In this document: piece after piece, positions 6,493-10,064 of the stretch
Position numbering within the stretch: the stretch's first letter is position 1
How the letters are laid out: the number at the start of each line of letters is the position of its first letter
Origin: Rhodoferax sp.
GTDB taxonomy: Bacteria > Pseudomonadota > Gammaproteobacteria > Burkholderiales > Burkholderiaceae_C
Reading direction: 5' to 3'
NCBI GenBank assembly: GCA_017880985.1
Contig: JADGRK010000064.1
Span: 1 to 10,064 of the forward strand
DNA length: 10,064 bases
Notes under the pieces: generated by a model
Database searches by the model: none
What the model saw: the letters and a program-made list of their open reading frames with translations, nothing else
What the model was told of the DNA's origin: nothing
Translations under genes and position numbers: made by a program

Positions 6493-7326
6493 TCAGGCGG
6501 CCCAGGTCACCACACCGCTCCAGGCCGTCGCCAGCACCACCAGACCAAAGGCGATGCGGTAATAGGCGAAGCCCGCAAAGCTGTGTGTCGAAATAAAACG
6601 CAGTAGCCAACGAATGCACAGCCAGGCGCTGATGAACGACACGATCAGGCCAACGCCGAACAGCGGCAGATCCGCCAGCGAGAGCAAGGCACGCTCCTTG
6701 TACAGGCTATAGACACCGGCACCAATCAGGGTCGGAATCGCCAGGTAGAAAGAAAAATCAGTGGCCGCCTTGCGCGACAAACCGAGCAGCATGCCACCGA
6801 TGATGGTGGCGCCGCTGCGGCTGGTACCGGGGATCATGGCCAGACATTGCGCCAGACCGACCTTCAAGGCATCCATCGGTGTCATTGACTCCACGTCGTG
6901 AATGCGCGCCAGCGTCGGATTTTTTTGCTGGCGCCACTCGGCCCACAAGATGATGAAGCCACCGATGATAAAAGTACTGGCCACCACCACCGGCGTGAAC
7001 AGATGCGCCTTGATGGCTTTGCCAAACAGCAAGCCCAAAATAACGGCCGGTATAAATGCAATGAGTATGTTCAAGGCAAAGCGTCGTGCCTCCTTGCTCG
7101 AAGGCAAGGCCAGCACGGTGTCATGAATTTTTTGCCAATAAACCAGAATAACGGCAAAGATGGCACCGGTCTGGATGGCGATGTCAAACACCTTGGCTTT
7201 TTCGTCGTCAAATCCCAGTAGCGCGCCGGCCAGAATCAGATGTCCAGTGGAGGAAATCGGCAAGAATTCGGTCAGCCCCTCGACGATGCCCATGATGGCA
7301 GCTTTAAGCAGCAATGCAATATCCAC
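6493..7326 (-). CDS. uppP: undecaprenyl-diphosphatase (BacA-type)
   Basis: This integral inner-membrane phosphatase of 277 aa converts undecaprenyl pyrophosphate to undecaprenyl phosphate, recycling the lipid carrier for peptidoglycan, O-antigen and other envelope polymers. Extra copies give bacitracin resistance. Both family motifs are intact: EGLTEFLPISSTGHL with Glu16, Glu20, Ser26 and His29, and PGTSRSGATI with Arg170. Several hydrophobic helices follow in the usual order, ending AWSGVVTWAA. The start is taken as the GTG at 7326, giving the family N-terminus VDIALLLKAAIMG, with AGGA 6 nt upstream. The frame remains open further upstream to 7587, but that extension looks like non-coding sequence. 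It stands alone and ends at the palindromic repeat. Expected to be active. Confidence 0.96.
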   Translation of the reverse strand: MDIALLLKAAIMGIVEGLTEFLPISSTGHLILAGALLGFDDEKAKVFDIAIQTGAIFAVILVYWQKIHDTVLALPSSKEARRFALNILIAFIPAVILGLLFGKAIKAHLFTPVVVASTFIIGGFIILWAEWRQQKNPTLARIHDVESMTPMDALKVGLAQCLAMIPGTSRSGATIIGGMLLGLSRKAATDFSFYLAIPTLIGAGVYSLYKERALLSLADLPLFGVGLIVSFISAWLCIRWLLRFISTHSFAGFAYYRIAFGLVVLATAWSGVVTWAA

Positions 7327-7440
7327 GTGTAATCCTGAAATAAAGTTCTGAATTATCACTGACCACGCTGCTGCCCGGTTCGACTGACCCACTCCTGGGT
7401 CTGCTGCGCCGTCTTGGCCATTCCCAAATCCGTCATGGCC

Positions 7441-7554
7441 AATTGCACTGCGGCCCACCGCGAAATACGCACCAACCGGCGCATCAGGGCGGTCCTTGAC
7501 CTTTTGACCGACGCCTTCTCGCGACAGCAACGCTTTCAGGCAATTCCACCGTGA
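7441..7554 (+). pseudogene. Remnant of a LysR-type regulator C-terminus
   Basis: In this frame the sequence reads AAHREIRTNRRIRAVLDLL followed by TDAFSRQQ, then a TGA stop (7552-7554). This matches the very end of LysR-family effector domains, where a ...VHxDLRxxxRIRAxxDFLxxxF helix closes the protein. Upstream, similarity breaks down at about 7450. A frame change there would give a more typical strand, and the frame is closed by TGA at 7360-7362. With uppP starting at 7326 on the other strand there is no room for the remaining 250 or so residues, so only a tail survives. The 7327-7639 stretch otherwise holds the uppP promoter side and nothing else that I can support. The call rests on one short motif. 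Confidence 0.55.
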
Positions 7555-7639
7555 TCCCGTGGTCAATTCTGCCAACGTTATCATCATGGCTCATGTTGAA
7601 GCGAGCAAGTATTTACCAACCTTGAGACTGGAGATGATC

Positions 7640-8266
7640 ATGCACGTCCGATTCCCGATTCTGGCCATGGCCCTCATCGCAGCCGCGAATTCCGCGACGG
7701 CAGCAAACATCATTGAGCTGTGGGATCAGGTCAAGGCCCCACCGGTGCCCACGCTTGCGGCGCCGACCGTCAAAGCCAACGAAACCGCCTTGCTCCTGCT
7801 CGATATTGAGCAACTGACCTGCAATCAGGAGCATCGCCCGCGCTGCGTTGCTGCCGTGCCCGCAATGGCCACGTTTCTGCAACGGGCGCGCAGCGCACAC
7901 CTGCCGGTCTTCTATAGCAACACCAGCGGTGGATCGCGCGAAACCATCTTGCCGCCAGTCGCCCCAAGGGACGACGAGCCGATCGTCAAGGCGAGCGTCA
8001 ACAAGTTCTTTGGCACCAAGCTCGATGACTACCTGAAGGCCAAAAATGTGAAGACGGTGATCGTTTGTGGCACCGGCGCTTCGGGCGCCGCGCTCCATAC
8101 CGCAACTGGCGCTGCCCAGCTTGGCTACAAGCTTGTGTTACCAGTGGATTGCGTGCCGGGCGGAAGTCTGTACGAGGAACAAGCAAGCGTCTGGAGCCTG
8201 ATCAACGGACCCGGTACCGCCAGAGTGCTGACGGCCACGACGCTTGATGCGATCAAGATCGAATAG
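7640..8266 (+). CDS. Exported isochorismatase-fold (cysteine hydrolase superfamily) protein lacking the catalytic Cys
   Basis: This 208-aa protein has an N-terminal signal peptide: HVR, then a hydrophobic stretch PILAMALIAAA, with likely cleavage after ATAA (about residue 22). It is predicted to be periplasmic. The mature part has the isochorismatase fold: strand LLLLDIEQ with Asp55, FLQRARSAHLPVFYSN, and KASVNKFFGTKLDDYL with Lys122 in the usual basic position. The nucleophile loop is VIVCGTGASGAALHTA. Where active enzymes have Cys (xxNVCVE-like), this protein has Ala150. A similar alanine version is, as I recall, common in exported homologs of this type, so the group may have another activity. 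Cys61 and Cys69 could form a disulfide. The ATG at 7640 is chosen because GGAG (7630-7633) sits 6 nt upstream, although the frame is open back to 7559. It ends 22 nt before the TPR-methyltransferase gene. Confidence 0.82.
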   Translation: MHVRFPILAMALIAAANSATAANIIELWDQVKAPPVPTLAAPTVKANETALLLLDIEQLTCNQEHRPRCVAAVPAMATFLQRARSAHLPVFYSNTSGGSRETILPPVAPRDDEPIVKASVNKFFGTKLDDYLKAKNVKTVIVCGTGASGAALHTATGAAQLGYKLVLPVDCVPGGSLYEEQASVWSLINGPGTARVLTATTLDAIKIE

Positions 8267-8288
8267 GCGCTTTTTTTGACAGGTTTTG

Positions 8289-9566
8289 ATGAGCTCACAT
8301 AAAAGCAGGCCTCAGCCACTGTCGGCGAACAAGAAACTTAGCCTCACCCTGGCCCAATCCGTCGATCTTGGCCGGTCATTGCTGGCCCAGAAAAATCTTC
8401 CGGCAGCGGAAAACGTGCTCAACTCAATTCTGGAGCGCTTGCCATGTGATCCAGACGCCTTGCACCTGATGGGCGCCTTGCGCAACATGCAAGGACGGCC
8501 CCTGGAGGCGCTTGCCCTGTTGGAACAGGCGGTCCAACTCGTTTCTGACGACGCAGGTCGCTGGAATGACATCGGCCTGGTTTACGCGAAACTCAACCGC
8601 GCGGCGCAGGCTGCGGCCGCCTACCAGCGAAGTGCAGAGATTGCCGGTACATCGCCGATGGCGGCAAAGGCGTTCGACAATCTCGGACGTCTGCAATTGG
8701 ACATCGATCGGGTCGCCGCTGAACGATCATTTCGACAGGCAATTGAGTTGGCGCCAGGGTTCGGCCTCGCCTGGTACGGCTTGGCACAGGCGCTTATTTG
8801 CCAGGACCGTGGCGAAGGCACTCGTACGCAGCGGACAAGAAGAAAAGGCCATCGAGTTCTACCAACAGTGGCTGCAAGAGGAGCCGGACAACCCGCTGAT
8901 CAAGCATCACATGACCGCCCTGACGCAGCCGCACACACCGGACCGTGCAAGTGACGCCTACATTGAAACCACCTTCGACGAATTCGCGTCCACTTTCGAC
9001 AGCAAACTCGCAGTGCTGGATTACCATGCGCCTGATTTGATTTGTGCGGCCATTCGTGCCGTTTACCCCGATGCCAGCGCCACGCTCGACATCGGCGACG
9101 CAGGCTGCGGCACCGGTTGGTGTGGCCCTTGGTGCGTCCCTGGGCCAGACGATTGTGTGGCTTTGACTTGTCGGACGGCATGCTCGCTCTGGCCAAAAAG
9201 CGCCATGTATACAGCGACCTGCACAAGCTTGAGCTGGTCAACTTTCTCAACTTGCATCCGGCCGAATTTGATCTCCTGATTTCAGCCGATACCCTGTGTT
9301 ACTTCGGTAGCCTGCAGTCGGTGATGGCAGCTTCGTATCGGGCCGTGCGAGCAGGCGGCCATGTCATCTACACGGTGGAAGGCTCGGACGACGACACCTG
9401 CCCGCATCGCCTTGACCCGAGCAGTCGCTATGCCCACAGCCTGGTGCACGTCTCGACCGCGGCAACCGCAGCAGGGTTGCGTCTGTCGTGCATCAACCGG
9501 GTCACCCTGCGCACCGAGTCAGGCAAGCCTGTGACCGGATGGCTCGTGACGCTGAACAGACCCTGA
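8289..9566 (+). pseudogene. TPR-repeat / SAM methyltransferase fusion, broken by two frameshifts
   Basis: The complete product would be about 425 aa: N-terminal tetratricopeptide repeats followed by a class I methyltransferase domain. It is split over three frames. From ATG 8289 (AGG 5 nt upstream) to about 8795 come helical TPR pairs, e.g. AENVLNSILERLPCDPDAL, GRPLEALALLEQAVQL and AWYGLAQAL. The frame then shifts by +1 between 8793 and 8824, and continues as LVRSGQEEKAIEFYQQWLQ, TTFDEFASTFDSKL, then SAM motif I DAGCGTG (about 9101-9120). A second shift near 9126-9130, in GGCCCTT, restores the first frame, giving RPWARRLCGFDLSDGMLALA (motif II), DLLISADTLCYFG (motif IV-like) and a C-terminal sheet ending at 9566. 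Coding similarity is good on both sides of each break, so the lesions are recent or are sequence errors. If real, the methyltransferase half is lost. Confidence 0.85.
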
Positions 9567-9672
9567 TTGATGCGAAGACTGGTTGCCAGATAAGTCCTCA
9601 ATGGCGAAATAGCGCTGGTCGGCAGGGGGTCTCTTTAGCCGTCGGAGCGTCTTCCTGCCCACACAGCAACCC

Positions 9673-9724
9673 GCAGTTCGTCAGGGTAAACTCCGCCCGA
9701 CGAAGCCAAATCTGCAGTTCGTCG
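9673..9724. repeat. Alternating TTCGTC/GACGAA repeat in the leader before the adaptor gene
   Basis: GCAGTTCGTC occurs twice, at 9673-9682 and 9714-9723. An inverse copy of its core, GACGAA, lies between them at 9699-9704. CGACGAA (9698-9704) can pair with TTCGTCG (9718-9724) across a 13-nt loop, or GACGAA can pair with the upstream TTCGTC (9677-9682), so two mutually exclusive hairpins are possible. The set lies in the 230-bp gene-free stretch 9567-9796. An operator with two direct half-sites is an equal possibility. No promoter hexamers are clear. Confidence 0.35.
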
Positions 9725-9796
9725 CATCCAAATGGCAGCTCAGGCCTGGAAAGCGCACATTTTCAGCCTCTGCAAAAGCAATACAGCCATACGACC

Positions 9797-10064
9797 ATGC
9801 CACTTCATCGCAACCCATCTGCCGATCTTGCTGCCAGCTCCGTTCGTAGCCGTCGCAGTTGGAAAAAACTCACAGTCATCGGGCTTTGCGCTGCCATCGT
9901 GATCGGCTCGCTGGTCACCTGGAGAATCAGCTCGGCCAAGAAGGACGAGAAGAAACCGGACGCCGCAATCACCCTGGAATTCGCGCCTGCCGATCTGACC
10001 ACTGTGGAAAAGCGCGAGTTGTCCCGGACGCTGTCGTTTTCGGGCTCACTGTCACCGGTCATCC
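9797..10064 (+). CDS. RND-type efflux periplasmic adaptor (membrane fusion) protein, N-terminal part
   Basis: From ATG 9797 the frame stays open to the window end, giving the first 89 residues of a protein that continues beyond it. It starts with a short basic cytoplasmic stretch, VRSRRSWKK (about 15-23). One membrane anchor follows, LTVIGLCAAIVIGSLVTW (about 24-41). Next comes a charged linker KKDEKKPDAA, then LEFAPADLTTVEKRELSRTL and SFSGSLSPV. The last block is the first beta-strand region of HlyD/AcrA/MacA-type adaptors, whose mature N-terminus typically reads ...ADLxxVxxxxLxxxLxxSGxLxPV. The single anchor and strand fit an adaptor that links an inner-membrane RND or ABC pump to an outer-membrane channel. 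The pump genes would be expected just outside the window. The ATG lacks a clear ribosome site, so the start is tentative. Substrate unknown. Confidence 0.72.
   Translation, partial: MPLHRNPSADLAASSVRSRRSWKKLTVIGLCAAIVIGSLVTWRISSAKKDEKKPDAAITLEFAPADLTTVEKRELSRTLSFSGSLSPVI

Noticed and set aside
5819..6619. Long minus-strand reading frame of 266 codons across the hydrolase.
   Set aside because: It is a shadow of the alpha/beta hydrolase and the repeat, with no recognisable protein features.
7327..7587. Long in-frame extension of uppP upstream of its GTG.
   Set aside because: The family begins at VDIALLLK with a good ribosome site. The added residues look like non-coding sequence and overlap the LysR tail on the other strand.
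9621..9659. GGCAGG/CCTGCC inverted repeat as a terminator for the methyltransferase gene.
   Set aside because: A 27-nt loop and no following T-run make it weak; it is likely chance.
9805..10062. Minus-strand reading frame at the window end.
   Set aside because: It is antisense to the adaptor protein, whose plus-strand translation shows a membrane anchor and family motif.

Overview
The window reads as a chromosomal segment from a betaproteobacterium, most likely Burkholderiales and close to Comamonadaceae (Rhodoferax/Polaromonas-like). This is inferred from the moderately high GC, the protein sequences, and a TPR-methyltransferase and a lipase-like hydrolase of types I associate with that group. 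No rRNA, tRNA, CRISPR array, phage gene or transposase is visible.

Layout. 51-869 (+) is a TauE/SafE-type membrane exporter. 985-3095 (+) is a tight three-gene run: a YfcG-like glutathione transferase, a kappa-class/HCCA-isomerase-like thioredoxin-fold protein, and a spermidine-synthase-fold protein. It meets 4452-3092 (-) head-on. That is scoA-scoB, the two subunits of succinyl-CoA:3-ketoacid CoA-transferase, and the two runs share the palindrome TTAA as both stop codons. A roughly 100-bp divergent spacer with repeated GCCGTACG boxes separates scoA from 4553-5095 (+), a small PAS-LuxR regulator that is the obvious candidate regulator of scoAB.

5132-5518 (-) is the decayed C-terminal end of a TctA-type tricarboxylate transporter permease. 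5597-6412 (+) is an alpha/beta hydrolase. It is followed by a REP-like double-hairpin repeat (6433-6488) and by uppP (7326-6493, -), undecaprenyl-diphosphatase. 7441-7554 (+) appears to be the tail of a lost LysR regulator. 7640-8266 (+) is an exported isochorismatase-fold protein whose nucleophile position is alanine. 8289-9566 (+) is a TPR-methyltransferase gene broken by two compensating frameshifts. After a spacer with an alternating TTCGTC/GACGAA repeat, 9797 to the window end (+) is the start of an RND-type periplasmic adaptor (membrane fusion) protein.

Functionally this is mostly housekeeping and accessory metabolism: ketone-body/acetoacetate activation, glutathione-linked redox or detoxification, and cell-wall lipid recycling. 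Signs of gene decay recur: two gene-end remnants and one double-frameshifted gene. I do not see a convincing new multi-gene system. The items most worth checking are the scoAB-luxR operator cluster, the double frameshift, the nucleophile-less exported isochorismatase homolog, and the repeat-bearing leader before the adaptor gene.
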